64,000 bases of DNA from Selenia dentaria (taxonomy: Eukaryota > Arthropoda > Insecta > Lepidoptera > Geometridae): positions 31,631,374-31,695,373 of the forward strand of contig OU862875.1 in the NCBI GenBank assembly GCA_917880725.1, written 5' to 3'. The notes below the pieces were generated by a model, which was not told the DNA's origin, did no database searches, and saw nothing but the letters and a program-made list of their open reading frames with translations. Positions 10,501-25,500 of this stretch are shown in pieces. Position 1 is the stretch's first letter, and each line of letters opens with the position of its first letter. The position numbers and the translations under genes were made by a program.

Positions 10501-13500
10501 TTTCATTGATGGCTCTTTTGTTAAAGCGTTCGTAAAGCTCAAAAATGTTATTTTTGCCACTTTTGCACACACCCTATTCAAACGCTCAACTGAGCTTAAG
10601 ACCTAAATGTCAAATACCTATGTATTGTGGGTTCATGTCTTTTTTTGTTCAGCGTTCGGAAAGCTAAAAAAATTCAATTTTTGACAGCTATCTGTCAAAA
10701 AACGATCACAAACAACCATGCTCCGGACATGGGTCAAAAATTGCACTTTTTGGTTGCAAAAATACCTATTTTTTAGCTTTCCGAACGCTGAACAAAAACA
10801 GACATGAACCACATTTTCACCCACAGATTCCCAATTCAAACGCCCCTTGTGAGCGTTTTTAGCGTTATTTTCGCTAAAAACGCTCCAAGGGGTCTATTAA
10901 TTCGAACGCACTATAGATAGGAGATTATGACGGTAGGTTTTTTTATTTTTTATCTTATCATTAGACGGTACAAGCACGAGGCCAACCTGGTGGTAACTGC
11001 GTAGAACAGATGCACTTTAACACAAGTGACGAACTCATCGACGATCGACCGTAACCCTGACACATTAAGTTGATAACTCTCGTTTGCCTGTAATTTTGCA
11101 GGAAAAATAAAGGCTAAAAAAATAATTGCCTTCAATCAAGGGCAACTCTCAAATTTTATAGGGATGCATAATGTATTCTATATATTTTCCAAAGCTATTC
11201 AAGTATTTGCGTCTGGTACTCATAATCTCATGTTGCTGAGCTGACGATGAAACGTATAACCTATAAACCTTAGCAATTAGGAGTAAGTGGATAATTCTTT
11301 AAATATTATAGGCTCGTATAGCCCGCTATTTCTGTTCCTTTGAGTTAATGTTTCATCTGTACGCAGTACTAAGTATTATTTATTCTGTTGCAGTGCCACG
11401 TCATTAGTGGCGTTGCAACAGGTTTCGTCAAATAATCACTTGTTACACCTAAAATTGACTGATGTTAGAGAGTGACGCTTATATATACAATTAGTTATCT
11501 GTGCCACTATTGTACTACATAAATGACAGTTTGTACTAAACACGTTAACGATGCGATTACGCTACACTTACGCAAAATTTCGTGCTAGGCGACCCACTGA
11601 TGCCATCTAGTGACAGTAAATTATACCTAAATAGCCCAACAATAAGTCACTCCCGTGTATATCACAGTTAACGGAGACAATTCAGAAATTTGGTAGTAAA
11701 CATTTTTGTAAATCGCTACATACTCGTATTATAAAACAAAATCCTCCGCCGCGTCTGTCTGTCTGTTCGCGATAGAACTCAAAAACTACTGCACGGATTT
11801 TCATGCTGTTTTCCCCAATAGATAGAGAGTGGTTCTCGAGGAAGGTTTTAGTGTATAATTTGTCAAGTTTTGTATACATTGGTTAAAGTATAATGATATT
11901 TGTTAGAGGTGTCGGAAAAATAATTGCCGTCTGGGAGCTTTCACGGAAGCGCTGCCTAAACTCTTTGAGGCAAAAAGTTCGGTTTTTTCTTATTTCAGAA
12001 CGGTGCCCATCACTCCGAGGTGACGTTTGGATATTTGAATTCTCATTTTAAATTTTTTTAGATTCTTTAAAACAAAATGATGTATGGTGGAATTGTGTAA
12101 ATTATATAGGTCAACAGAAAAGTTCGCGATGGTATATGTCTATCTCTAAAGGATAAAATACTACATAAATCCATTTTAACACTTAAAAAATCACGCGTGA
12201 ACGACTTTACCGATTTCTATGAAATTTGGCAAGGAAATAGATTATATCCCGGGGATACATAAGGTACTTTTATTCATCATCATCATCACTACGGGAGTGA
12301 AACAGCGGAACGCAACTAGTCCTTCATATATTACAATAAAAATAAGTAACATATAATATATAACATTTAGCACTCACAAACCATGCCATAGTCATGTAAT
12401 AAATTCAGTCCACTAGCTCATTTTATTGATAACCCCTTACACCCAGACAGGGCAAAAAATTGCCCTGAGTCTTACTTCTTACGTCTTACTGAGATGTATT
12501 AATTATTCAGTCACTCAGCGTATGACGTCCAGAGCGGTCGCGTTTAGCTTCTCCCAGTGTTTCTCAAACAATCAATTCTGTTAAAGAATATGACATATTA
12601 AAAGTGTTGTGTTTATTGAGGCTATATTTGAAATGCAATGACGGGTGTGACTTCAGATTTGAGGTAGTTTATGCGTGTGTAGGAGGTATTTTATTTGTTA
12701 TTGTGGGTTTTTATTCGTTAATATAGTAGTTTTAACAGTCAATACTTCCCTTCGTTTAGCGTTACATCTTATGTATCGGAATTTGAGTTGGAATTTTATA
12801 ATATTCGTGATTGTTATATTTGACTATTTAACTAAAATGCGAAGTGAGTGTGCGTTCTCGATAAAGATCGTACTTTTGCACGTCGCTGTTATTTATATGC
12901 GTTTATCATTTTTGATTTCACGCATCAAACAATTAAGTTATTTCTACTTCTGTGTAATATCGGTTTGTGAAGTATGTTTAGATAAGGCAATTAGATGCTT
13001 GATGGTCGGCATAAAATGTTATGAATGCTATCTAAATCACGTTTTCTACCTGCGATTTTTGAATGATATTACATTCTATTTAGTGGCACGGGAGTCTAAT
13101 AACAAGACTGTGGTATTGAGTTGTTATAAATGCGCGTTCCGAAAACTTGGATTGATGTCTAAAGTGTATTTGATGCCATTTAGTTTATATTATAACAAAT
13201 TATTTAATTGTAGGTACACCGTTTTATGATGGCTAGCTTAAATATTTACTACCAAAATGTTCGTGGATTACGATCGTATGCCTTTGAGTTTTATAGAAAT
13301 TTGGTTCAAAATGATTTATATAGTATTATAGTGTTGACAGAAACTTGGCTAGTTAGTGGGATCTTGGATAGTGAACTTTTTGATGAAAGGTACTTGGTAT
13401 GGCGGCGTGACCGAAACTATGAGAGCACGGGTCAAACCCGAGGTGGTGGCGTTTTAGTGGCAGTAAGTCGGGAACTTGTCGCATCAGAAAATGTCAGCTG

Positions 13501-16500
13501 GCAATCCAGCGCTGAAGACATCTGGATAACGATTCAACTAAAGACAAACTGCAGTAATAGTACACACAAAATCCACTTAGGAGCACTATACCTATGTGAT
13601 CAGCCACATGGTAACAGTTTTGGAATTCAGTTGGATTCTTTCTTGGATAGATTGTCGGATTTAATTAACGACCATCAGTCTGATATTTTTATTGTTGTAG
13701 GTGACTTCAATATGAGTGCCATAACATGGAACATTTCCGATGGTCAGATCCGAACGTCAGCGCCTCTTATCAGCCCATTTGTCGATTTTATTTATTTTCT
13801 TAACTTTTGTAATCTACAGCAGTTTAATTTAATCGAAAACAAAGATGGCAGGGTACTTGACTTGGTTCTTTCGAACACGTCCGTCGCTGTTTCCGAGTGC
13901 ACGGAACCTCTAACCAGGGTGGATGGTTATCACCCTCCACTATTCATCCGACTTAACGTCCCCAATTTTCAGTCTCTCAAAACCGTTAAGCGCTTAACAT
14001 ACCAGTATAGTAAAGGAAATTATGAGTATATCAGGTCAGATTTAAGTAAACAAGACTGGAGCGATGTTTTGTCAAAAGGTGATGTTGATGACGCCGTGGG
14101 AACATTTTATTCCATACTGTAAAATATTAGTTATGTTATATTTCCTTAATACCGAAAAATATCCTCCCTGGTATACTTCAGCACTTACTAAAATACTAAA
14201 AGAAAAATTTAAGTATTTTAATAAATGGAAAGTTTATGGTAATACTTCAGATCTCTTATCGTACCAATTATTACGCGATAGAGCCAATAGTGTAGAACAG
14301 ATCAGTTATAAGGCATACATGGAAAAAATCGAGTCATCCTTAGGAACCACGCCCAAATTATTCTGGTCTTATATTAAGAGCAAAAGGTCGAATAACAACT
14401 TTCCATGTAAAATGTACTATGAAGATAATAGTAGTGATAGCGGTCAGGAAATTAGTGAGCTTTTCTCAAAGTATTTCCATTCTGCATTTTTGACCCCTTC
14501 GCCAAATAGCAACAACTACGTCCCATCCACTGTAATAACCAATTGCAATATTAGCTCTATCCATATTGACACCCTGGTTGTTCGTAAACATCTGAAAGCT
14601 CTCGATTTAAGTAAGTCAGCTGGGCCCGATTCTCTGCCAGCTTCGTTCATAGTAATGTGTGCGGATGAATTAACTGAACCAGTCACTCTGCTATTTAAAC
14701 GATCCCTAGTAGAAGGTGTTATGCCCGCCATATGGAAATCTGCTTTTATCTCACCTATCCACAAAAAGGGTCCTAGGGACATGGTTGACAACTATAGGCC
14801 AATTTCTAAGCTCTGTTTGTTAGCTAAGATATTGGAAAGAATAGTATACGACCAGCTTTACGGTGATTTGATTCGTAGTCTTAGTCTAACACAACATGGG
14901 TTTTTAAAGGGCAGATCAACAGTTTCCAATCTGATTCTATTTACTGATTTTATTTCTGAACATATGGATACTGGGTCCCAAGTGGATGCTATTTATACAG
15001 ATTTTAGTAAGGCATTCGATCGTATTGATCACGGCATCCTGCTGAAGAAGCTTTTAGCCCTGGGTATTTTCGGTAATTTATTCAGATGGTTCTCATCTTA
15101 CGTTACAAACAGATATCAAGCAGTAGTACTTAATGGGTTCACCTCATCCTGGCTGACGATCCCTTCCGGAGTTCCCCAAGGATCCCTTCTGGGTCCATTG
15201 TTATTTGTAGTATTTATCAATGATATAGGCACATGCTTCAGACACTCTAAATACCTACTTTTTGCTGATGACATGAAAATTTATAGACCTATTAAAACGT
15301 TATCGGATGCATGTTTGTTACAAGACGATCTATTGCGTGTAGTGGAATACTGCAAGTGTAACAATCTGGATCTAAACATATCTAAATGCTTAGTTATCAC
15401 TTTTACTCGGAAATTAATTAATGTAGTATACAAATATTCTGTTGATAACCAACCTCTTTCGCGTACAGATTTAGTTAGGGACTTGGGTGTACTCATCGAT
15501 AGCAAACTCTCCTACGAACATCATATCGATCATATTGCAAAAAAAGCTTTCTCAGCGCTGGGGTTTGTCATCCGTAATGCAAAGTCTTTAAATAAAATGA
15601 AGACCCTAAAGATACTGTATTGCGCCTACGTTCGTACCCATCTAGAATACGCTAGCCAAGTATGGAACCCGAATTACGCAGTACACTCACATCGGTTGGA
15701 GCGTATGCAGAGAAAATTTACTAGGTACCTAGGCTGTAAATTTAAAATACCGCACGTGAGTTATGAAAAACGTTGTTCACATCTCCATTTATTGCCACTA
15801 GAAACCCGTAGATACATAGCCGACTTACGTTATTTGACCAAATTGGCACAGTCTAAAGTTGATTGTCCGGAGTTAGTCTCCAAAGTATCGTTAAATGTTC
15901 CATCTAGACTTCAAACCCGTCAACTCAGAAATCTGCTCCACGTTCCCTCCGCGCGCACTAACTATCGCCGAAACTCATTCATATTGCGTTCGACACTAGC
16001 CTTCAACAAATCTGTCAAGTCGCACCCGGCCATCGATCTATTTTCGTGTAGTGTGGCGTCAATAAGTACAACCTTAGCTGGGCCTTACGCCACTTCACTG
16101 GATATCCGTTGAGTATAATATTTATTTATAAGTTGTTGTATAATACATACATTAGTGTTGTTATACTTCGTTGCTAATTGTGGAGGCTTGTAAATGGCTC
16201 CTTCGTACCTATATTGTTAATGTGTTGTTATAATAGCTGTAAGCCCCCCGAAAAAAATAAAATAAATAAAATAAAATAAAATTATCAGACCGCGGTGAAG
16301 TCCGAATAGAGCGTTATGTGTTTGACCTGTATGTATATCCGTACAATTTGAAAAACTATATCATTCTATATTCTATAGACAGGTCAAACATTTGTGTGCA
16401 TGAACATGTCTGTTTGATCTGTGTCTGGGTGTTTATATTTATATAAGTATTTAATATCATATATAAGTATGTAATATCAGTCATCAGGTAACCATAGTAC

Positions 16501-19500
16501 AGGCTATGCCTAGTTTGGGACCTGAAGACCTTTGTGTGAGTGTTGTCCCATATTATTATTATTATTATTATTATTCTATTTGTCTTGATGTCGCGAGTGC
16601 TAATAATTTCCGTAGTGAAGTTATGAAACTTTTAGTTAGTTTACTTGTTTATTAACGAAGTTATCCAAATAACTGGAAATATATTTTAAAGAACGGCTGA
16701 CATTTGTCGATGTCGCATGCCGCCGCGCCGCCGTCCTGGAAACTCACTTTAGACATGTTTGTTTTGTTTTTTTATTCTGGTTGTTTTCATTGGATAGTTG
16801 ATTAACAAGTTCAATAATGTTGTTTGCGTGAATTTGCTAGTGGAGAGTACATACTTGCACAGACATAACACTGACAGGGTTATCCATCTAAGAATAGCAA
16901 CTTGCTAGGTATTCAATACGGACTTATTAAGTCTAAGATATCTTACTATACTTACTATAAGTATACTGTGGTCGCTATGCTGTGATCTGGTTGAAATTTG
17001 GCACAGAGATAGATTATAGTCTGAAATGGAATAGCGCATAGGCTACTTTTCATCATCATCATCCAACACCACGCGAGTGAAACCGCGGATTGCAGATAGT
17101 AATAGGTATATTAGTTTCTAAAAAGTTACGGATATGTATGAAAACTTCGATAATGTGGAAAAAATACCAAACAAGTCCTTATATTGCATACACTACGGAA
17201 ACTATTGACAATTATAGAGCTAAGTGACATAGTACAGTTTTATAGAAGACGACAATATCTACAAAAAAATCTACATTACCATAATATATCTAATTATTAC
17301 AGTTATATCACAATAAATACCTTTTTATTTTTTAATATGCAATAGTAACGCCGGCACAAACCAGGCCACATTATTTGTACCTTGGTATGAATCCTATCTA
17401 TTCTAATAATAAAGAGAAAAGATATATGATTGTTTGTTTATAATGGATACACATATAACTACTTAACCGATTCAAACAATTCTTTCACGATTATAAAGCT
17501 ACATTATTTCTGAGTAACATACACTATATTTGATTCACCCTCATCCATTACCACGCGGGTGCATCCGCGGGGCGCAGCTAGTGTTATATATTTAGAGAAC
17601 TTCCCTACCCTACTTTAATTTTAGACATATATCACAAGATCTCTCAGTGAAAGGGTCCTGTAAAAGCTAGCAGACCTCTCAAACAGTGCTCTACTTGGGA
17701 TGCACCCACTGCATCCGGAGGATAGATAGATAGATAACAGTTTATTTTGACACCAAAATTATGACTTATTATTAGAAAATAAAAAAACAACACTAAAGCT
17801 AGGTGTAACAATGGGCGGTCTTATCGCTCAGAGCATCAGCTCTGCTCCATTACAATAAAATAATACTGTGGCACTTACTCAGCTACATCTCGTATCTCTT
17901 TCTGTATAGTGACAGAGTCAACCACATAGATAATGCCTTTGGCACTGTTCTTGTACTGGTCGAAGAATTTGTTTCTCAGCCTCTCTTGTCCCGGCAAATC
18001 TACAATTTTCAAGGCATTCTAGAAAAAAAAAATATTATTAAATATGGTGTAAAATAGAAGCCATAATCTAAGAACTGAAATGATTTATTTTTAAACACTG
18101 CTAAGCAGAAACAAAACTTATAGAAATTAGACATAATAATCATAAGCCCAGACAGGATTCGAGACCTGCTTCTTGCAAGTCTGGTTGTATAAAATATATT
18201 TATATGTATAATAATATAATTAGAAAATTTCGGGATAAGAGGAAATGTTTTGGCCTGGTTCAATAGTTATTTGGAGAACAGGAAACAGAGAACCAAGATA
18301 GGTGAATACATTAGCGATGAACTTATCAATAGCTACGGGGTGCCCCAGGGAAGCATATTAGCCCCAACACTCTTCACAATATATATAGACGACATACTTA
18401 ATCTCCAGATCTCATTTGTTACGCTGACGACACCGTAGCTTTATTCAGTGGAAGTAGCTGGGATCAAGTGTTTACTGCGACAGAACAGGGAATGCATCGT
18501 ATAGTACGTTGGTTAGACTCCAATCTCCTTACTTTAAATTTAAGTAAAACTAACTTCGTGGGTTTTCATGTTAACTACTTAACCAACCCCAAGAGAACTA
18601 AAATCAGAATTCACGAATCTAAGTGTAATGTCTCTATTAACAATCCTCAAAGCAATTCATCCTGTGATTGTTGTTTTATTCATAGAGATAAATCGATTAA
18701 ATATCTTGGAGTAATCATCGATGAAACACTTAACTTTAAAGAACACATAGCAAGAAAGCAAAAACATTAAGAAAGCTAATTTACATAATGAAACTGCTTC
18801 GAAGCGAATCAAATCTGGAGGTCCGTCGGCTCGTGTACATTGTTCTCTGCCAAAGTATCATTCAATACTGTATTGGTATATGGGGTGGAGCTTCAAAATC
18901 TAATATGGTTGTAGTAGAAAGAGCTCGAAGGGCAATCCTCAAAGTAATGACGGGGAAACCCAGGCGTTACTCTACGGACCTCCTCTACAAAAAAGTGTCA
19001 GTCCTCAGTGTTCGTCAACTATTTATTCTCCTCGCATGCTTAAAGGCACATAAACAGAAATCATATTCCACCAGTAAACGTAAACGTCTCGTCAAACTGT
19101 TTCTTCCTAGGACGAATACTGCACTTGCTCGCAGAATGCCATTGGTGTCATTTCATTACACTTATAATAGAGTTCTTGATCATTGTGACATAACTCCTTG
19201 CTCACCAAGTGAAGCTAAGATAAAACTTTGCACTTGGCTACACTCACTCTCATATGAAGAGACTGAGAGTTTATTAACTCCAGTATTATAACATTACTTC
19301 TGTTCGCATAACATACATTACATATACACCTAATTTGTATAATTACAAAAAAAAACAGCACTATATGCTGCTGGTACTTAATACGTACATGGGAAGAAAA
19401 TTTAAAACTACTTTAAAAAAAAAATCACACATAATCGTCAATATTTGGTCAAACGTCTAGATAGATTCACACCTACAAATTTTATTCTAGGCATTTCCAC

Positions 19501-22500
19501 TATTCATTAAAATATACTGCGCGCGGTTTATGCATGAAACTTAACACCCCTACATAGAAATGTATCATTCATTCATAACATTCGGCAAACTCGCGTCCTA
19601 GCTCGTTAGACCTGGCCACCGGACCAACCCCGCACCTTCCGCCCTGCCACCGCGCGGCCTTTGTTTCTTCCGAAAACGAACGAACGAAAGCCGAAAGTCG
19701 ACAATCTCTTTCACACCGAACGCTCGGGTGGGGAGTGTAAGAAAGAGTAAGAGAGATATTTTTTCACTGACGCGAATCACGAATCATGTGTTTTCATTAA
19801 TAAGTTGTACATAGGCATGTAGTATTTTTGTTAAGATGGTGTCCATACTTTTAGATGGAATTTTCGAAAACTTTAACAATTAATAATTATTTCACTGTGA
19901 AGTAATAAAAAAATTTGACTACATATCTACAATGTATTAACACTTTTGTACCGCCCATTTTTTTTTTGGTAATTATACAAATAGGGTGTATAACTTCACA
20001 CAACCACAACTCATACACACACTCACTCCATACTCACACACTTCCTCTTTAGAGGAAATAGATAATAATAATATATATGTAAAGTAAAGCACTTCTTCTG
20101 TTAAGTCCAATGATTTAGAATGAGAAATTATAATTTTAACCTTAAATTCCCGGGTATCCAAGATACAGGCCGCGCCTAGTTTGGAACCCATTGCTTAAAC
20201 ATGCAACTGTATTTAAGATAAATTTTATATTATAACAATTTGTTATGTATGTAATAACAAGTGTTTCTATTATTTGTAAGCAATAAACAAACAAACAAAC
20301 AATATATATCCCACTAATATTATAAAATAATGTGAAACCTAATATTGTGAAAGTTTAGATGGATGGATGGATGGATGTTTTTTGAAATGTTTGTTGCTTT
20401 TTCACGCTCAAACGGCTGTGCCAATTTTAATGAAACTTGGTATGGAGGTAGATGAAGCGCTGGATTACCACATAGGATACTTTTCATCATCATCATCATC
20501 ATCACCATCATCCATCACCACGCAGGTGTAAAAGCATAACATTTTTAGGCACAGCATAGACAAAATAACAAGACCTCCGTCAAGATCGTGATTATTATCT
20601 TCTATCAATAGAGAAGATTGTGTCAGTTTCACAGACAATTATAGGTCAGTTTCTGATAGCTTATTTTAGTTTTTAATTGATAATTCGTAGTCTTTCGAAA
20701 TGCCCCGAAAACGCAAATCTAATCTTTCGTAGAGCAGTAATAAAGCTCGAGCTATGAAAGTAGCTAGAATTCGAGAGACGAGTCCTCAAGCGGAGCTTAG
20801 AAGACATGCGCAAGTGGAGCGACAGGCTTCTTCTATATTAACTAAAACGCAGGAGCAGTAAGAAATGAGGCGAATACAGCATACCAAATATTTGGAAAGT
20901 CCATGTGCTGCTGAAACTCCGGAGCAAACTTAACAACGGCAACAACAGAACGCCAAATATTTGACATCTCAACGTGCTGCCGAAAGTTCGGAGCAAACTC
21001 AACAACGGCTTCCAAATAACTAGCCGTTTCAATTTAAGAGGTTGCAATTTCCCTTTAAATTGGCTTTTACAATGACTATCAACAAATCCCAGGGCCAAAC
21101 CTTAAAGTGGCCGGCATTCATTTGGGCACTCCATGCTTCAATTGCTTCAAAATGCTCCATGCTTCACAGTCAATTATATGTTGGTTGATCACGCGTTTTT
21201 TAAGTGCCCGAAACTTGCACTTCATCATCATCATCATCATCATCTCAGCCGTAGGACGTCCACTGCAGAACATATGCCTCCCCCATGATTTTCCAAAAGC
21301 AACGGTTGGAAGCGGCCTGCATCCAACGTCGTCCTGCGACCTTCATTAGGTCGTCTGTCCACCGTGTCGGTGGACAGACGACACTCCAGAACCTTTCGAC
21401 CCCCATCGGCCATCTGTTCTGCGTGCTATGTGCCCTGCCCACTGCCACTTCAACTGGCTAATCTTGTGAGCTATGTCGGTGACTTTCGTTCTTCTACGGA
21501 TCTCCTCATTTCTGATTCGATCACGTAGAGAAACCCCGAGCATAGCCCTCTCCATAGCTCGTTGTGCGACTTTGAGCTTATCAATGAGGCCCATAGTAAG
21601 AGACCACGTTTCAGTGCCATAAGTCATCACTGGTAACACACATTGGTCGAAGACTCTTGTCTTGAGGCACTGAGGTATTTTGACGAGAAGACTTCGCGAA
21701 GTTTCCGGAACGCTGCCCAGCCGAGTTGGATTCGACGAATTACCTCTTTCTCGAAGTTGGACCTGCCTAGTTTGACTGTCTGTCCCAGGTAGATGTACTC
21801 GTCAAGAACTTCGAGAACTGAGTTCCCAACTGATATTGGGGTAGGTACAACATGGGCATTAGACATAATTTTCGTCTTATCCATGTTTTTCTTAAGACCT
21901 ACCCGTTGGGAAACTCGATGGAGGCCTTCGAGCATTTTACTGAGTTATTCCATGGATTCTGCCATGACTACAATATCGTCGGCAAATCGAAGGTGAGTGA
22001 TGTATTCGCCGTTAATATTGATGCCAAGTCTTTGCCATTCCAGAAGCTTGAAGGCGTCTTCCAATGTAGCGGTGAACAGTTTCGGAGATATAACGTCTCA
22101 CGCCTCTTTGCAATGGAATTGTCTTCGAACTCTGCTCCTATACTCGGACTGACATGTAGGCAATTTTTGTACAAAAACTTCAGCACTTCAATATACCGAT
22201 AGTCAATACGGCACCGCTGGAGAGACTCAAGCACTGCCCACGTCTCGATCGAATCAAAGGCTTTCTCATAGTCCACAAACGCTAAACAAAGAGGCAAGTT
22301 ATACTCTTCGGTCTTCTGTACAACTTGCCGTAGCGTGTGGATGTGTGGTCTATGGTACTATAGCCTTTTCGGAAACCGGCTTGTTCCGGAGGCTGGAATT
22401 CATCAAACCTGCGACTGAGACGGTTCGTTATGACCTTCGAAAACAGCTTAGAAACATGGCTCAAAAGCGAGATGGGTCTGTAATATTTAAGTAAAGTGTT

Positions 22501-25500
22501 GTCACCTTTCTTGAAGAACAGCACCACCACGCTTTTGTTCCATGCTTCTGGCGTTGAACCTTCGAGTAAGACGGTATTAAAGAGCTTCTGAAGGACTTTA
22601 AGAACCGGTGTTCCACCCGTTTTCAGAAGCTCAGATGTGATACCGTCGTCACCAGGCGCCTTGTTGTTCTTAAGCTGTTTCAAGGCCATTCTAATCTCGT
22701 ACAGGCTGATGTCCGGGATATCTTCGGTATAATGACGGGTCAGCTTGGCTCTTGGGTCTTTGGCCGAGCTGCTAACAGGTTTAGCGACCGAGGTGTATAG
22801 CTGTCCGTAGAAACTCTCTACCTCTCCTAATACTTCTGCTTTGGTCGACGCTACACTACCGTCTTCTCTCTTCATCTTCGTCAACTGGCTTTCCCCAATA
22901 GACCTGTCTCTTGCAAACACTTTGGAGCCCTTGTTCCGCTCTATCATCTCTTTAATACGGTTTGTATTAAAGATCCGGATGTCGTGTCGCAAGGACTTCC
23001 ATATTCGTCTATTGAGCAGCCTTTATGCTTCAGCATCATCCGAAGACTGCAGTTTCAGTGGGCGTCGTTCAGCCATGAGGTTGAGGGTATCGTTGAAGAG
23101 TTTCTGTGGCCTATCTGTACAGTGGGGTTTAAAGTATTTGGAACCCACTGTATGGACAGTTTCTACTAACCTGTTATTGATCTCGTCCACTAAAGCGATG
23201 TTCTCAAGGCAATCGAAGCTATTGGATAGCTCAAGTTGAAAGCTCTCGGGGTCTTGTATATGGGCACGAGTGGGTCGGAGCGTAGACTTCTTCAGACGAG
23301 ACCTCTCCAGTTTGACATTAATATTCAACGTGCCTCTTACCATTCGGTGATCACTACCGGTTTTAACCCTGTTGATCACGGAGACATCAGTGAATATTTG
23401 CCTTTTGGTGGTCATAATGAAGTCAATCTCATTTCTCGTGGAACCATCGGGACTCAGCCAGGTCCATTTCCGGTGAGGCGGCTTCTGAAAGAAAGAGTTC
23501 AACATAAAGAGTCCCTCTTTCTCCAGGAAGTCGGCCAACCTCTGTCCCCTACGGTTCCGTTGTCCATAGCCAAATTGCCCCACTTTCAGCTCATCCTCGT
23601 TTCTCTTACCCAACTTCACGTTGAAGTACCCCATAACAATTAGAAAGTGCGTTTAAGAGGTATGTATGGCCCGACTAATGTCCTCATACATATCCTCCAC
23701 CTCATCATCCGGGTGCGACTTCGTCGGTGCGTATACCTGAATGACCTTCAGCGAATATCGTTTGGATACTCTGAGTATTAGGTATACGACCCTATTGGAA
23801 ACGCTATCGATCGTAACTATGTTGTTAGTAAGGGACTTGTGGACGAGAAAACCGACACCACCTTGGGACTGTTGGTCGCCCTCCCGGTAGTAGAGTAGGT
23901 TACCTGATTTTAGGGTTATCGTGTCCTCACCCGCTCTACGGACTTCAGATAACCCCACAATGTCCCAGTGTAACTTACTCATTTCTTCTTCCAGCTCATA
24001 AATACCTTCTCGTCTGTCCTCATCGTGCGTATGTTGTGTGTCACCAGGGCCAGTCGTCGTCGTTGAGGGTGGTAGCCGGGCGTCTGCCGGGGATTCTTAG
24101 CACCCCATGCCCCATTGTTACCGTGGCCAGAAATAGCGGGGCTGCCGGGGACTGGGGGCCTGGTTCCTATTGTGTCCGTCATTTGGGGGGGATTTTGCCA
24201 ATACTCGCCACGCTTGGCAGGCGGGTTGGCGAGCGCAGTTTTGGGGTTTTAATACTGGGAAGGTGCTGCTGCCCACCTTCCGATTGTTATCCCTTAGCAC
24301 ATTTCTACGCACCCACGGGTAGAGTTGGGGGGGTACTATTCTAAGCCGGTACCCCACGGCATTGCTTGCACTTGCTGGCGGAAAATAATGTCATTTAATT
24401 TTGTTTACATAATGGTATAGGAATCCTAATTCTAACTTCTAACTTTTATTTTTTACTTCGTTTCGTTTTTCGCTCCGTAATACGTTGTCGATTCTAGACA
24501 CGTATTTTCGATTTTAAAATTGCCAATCCTTAGAGGAAATTATTCTGGTTAACTTTTTTATTACAAGGGTAACACCTTTTGTAACCCCTGTACGGAGAAT
24601 ACTCTGTAGTCGACAGTTTCTGGTATGAAGTTTCCAGTAGGTGATTGGCTGTGCATTAGGTTTATTTAATTAATTGAAATAATAATAAATAATATAAATA
24701 ATAATACATTTAATAGGTAACATAACATTTGTAATATTTTATTTTATTTAGTTTAGTAGTACTAACATAGTTAGTTGTAAATGCTCTGTAGGCAGTACTA
24801 ACATTATATGGACGGTGGTCTGAAATAAATATAATAATACTATTATTATTATTATTCTTAGTCTGTGTTCGAACTGACGTCTTGCCGACAGAGAGTTTCG
24901 GCCATTTTTTCACTTTCTTACCGACTGCCGCCATGTCAAGTCAATATTTTTCAATATTTATATCCATTTGGATCTGAATTTTCTGAGCTTTTACCAACAT
25001 GTGGAGGTGAAATTCAGGAACCGCAAGTCAAGGGCTTTGCATTTTTGACTCAATAGGCTCAAATTAATGGATTTTGAGTATCAGCCACATAACCTAATAA
25101 AAACGGTAAATGTGCTTTTATTTTAGTCAAACTAATAAGTTTAGTCAAAGTAATATTTTATTTTACTTTATTCTAACTTGCATACAAAAACTTTACCCTA
25201 ACAAACTTTATATTATGACAATTGTGTGTATGATATTTATCTTTATATTTTGTTACATTACTTCACAATAAATAAAAAAATTATAAATTTAAATGCGAGA
25301 GCGAGTTTGTTTGTTTATTTTTAAATTTTGTAACGCTTTCACGCCCTAACTACTCAACCGATCATCATAAAATTTTGCATACAAGGGAAACAGAAATGGT
25401 CATAGAGGACAACAACATAATTTTTTAATTGCGGGTAACACCGCGGGGCGTAGCTAGCTATATATATACCTATATATATATAGGTATATATATGCATTCA

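Larger units (their letters stand above)
12500..16290 (+). mobile_element. Non-LTR retrotransposon, Jockey/CR1-group, nearly full length
   Basis: On the plus strand this unit contains an upstream 184-codon frame, an endonuclease frame, a reverse transcriptase frame and an A-rich tail (AAATAAAATAAATAAAATAA-type run at about 16250-16281). The 5' boundary is approximate. It lies in SRPRB intron 3, antisense to the host gene. No target duplication could be fixed because the 5' edge is not sharp. At least one frameshift between endonuclease and RT makes this copy inactive as read. Confidence 0.8.

Noticed and set aside
18140..18180. tRNA T-arm-like text (CAGGATTCGAGACCTG)
   Set aside because: No matching acceptor, D or anticodon stems nearby. 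At most a scrap of a tRNA-derived SINE.
21350..21382. 15-nt perfect palindrome with 3-nt spacer within the RTE
   Set aside because: One arm is normal RTE coding sequence (PPTRWTDDL) and the other could come from local coding similarity. Too short to count with the other snap-back cases.
21793..24344. Several plus-strand frames of 60-135 codons across the RTE
   Set aside because: They are mirror frames of the minus-strand RTE coding sequence.
25456..25495. TATATA palindrome
   Set aside because: Explained by an alternating AT microsatellite, not by inverted duplication of unique sequence.
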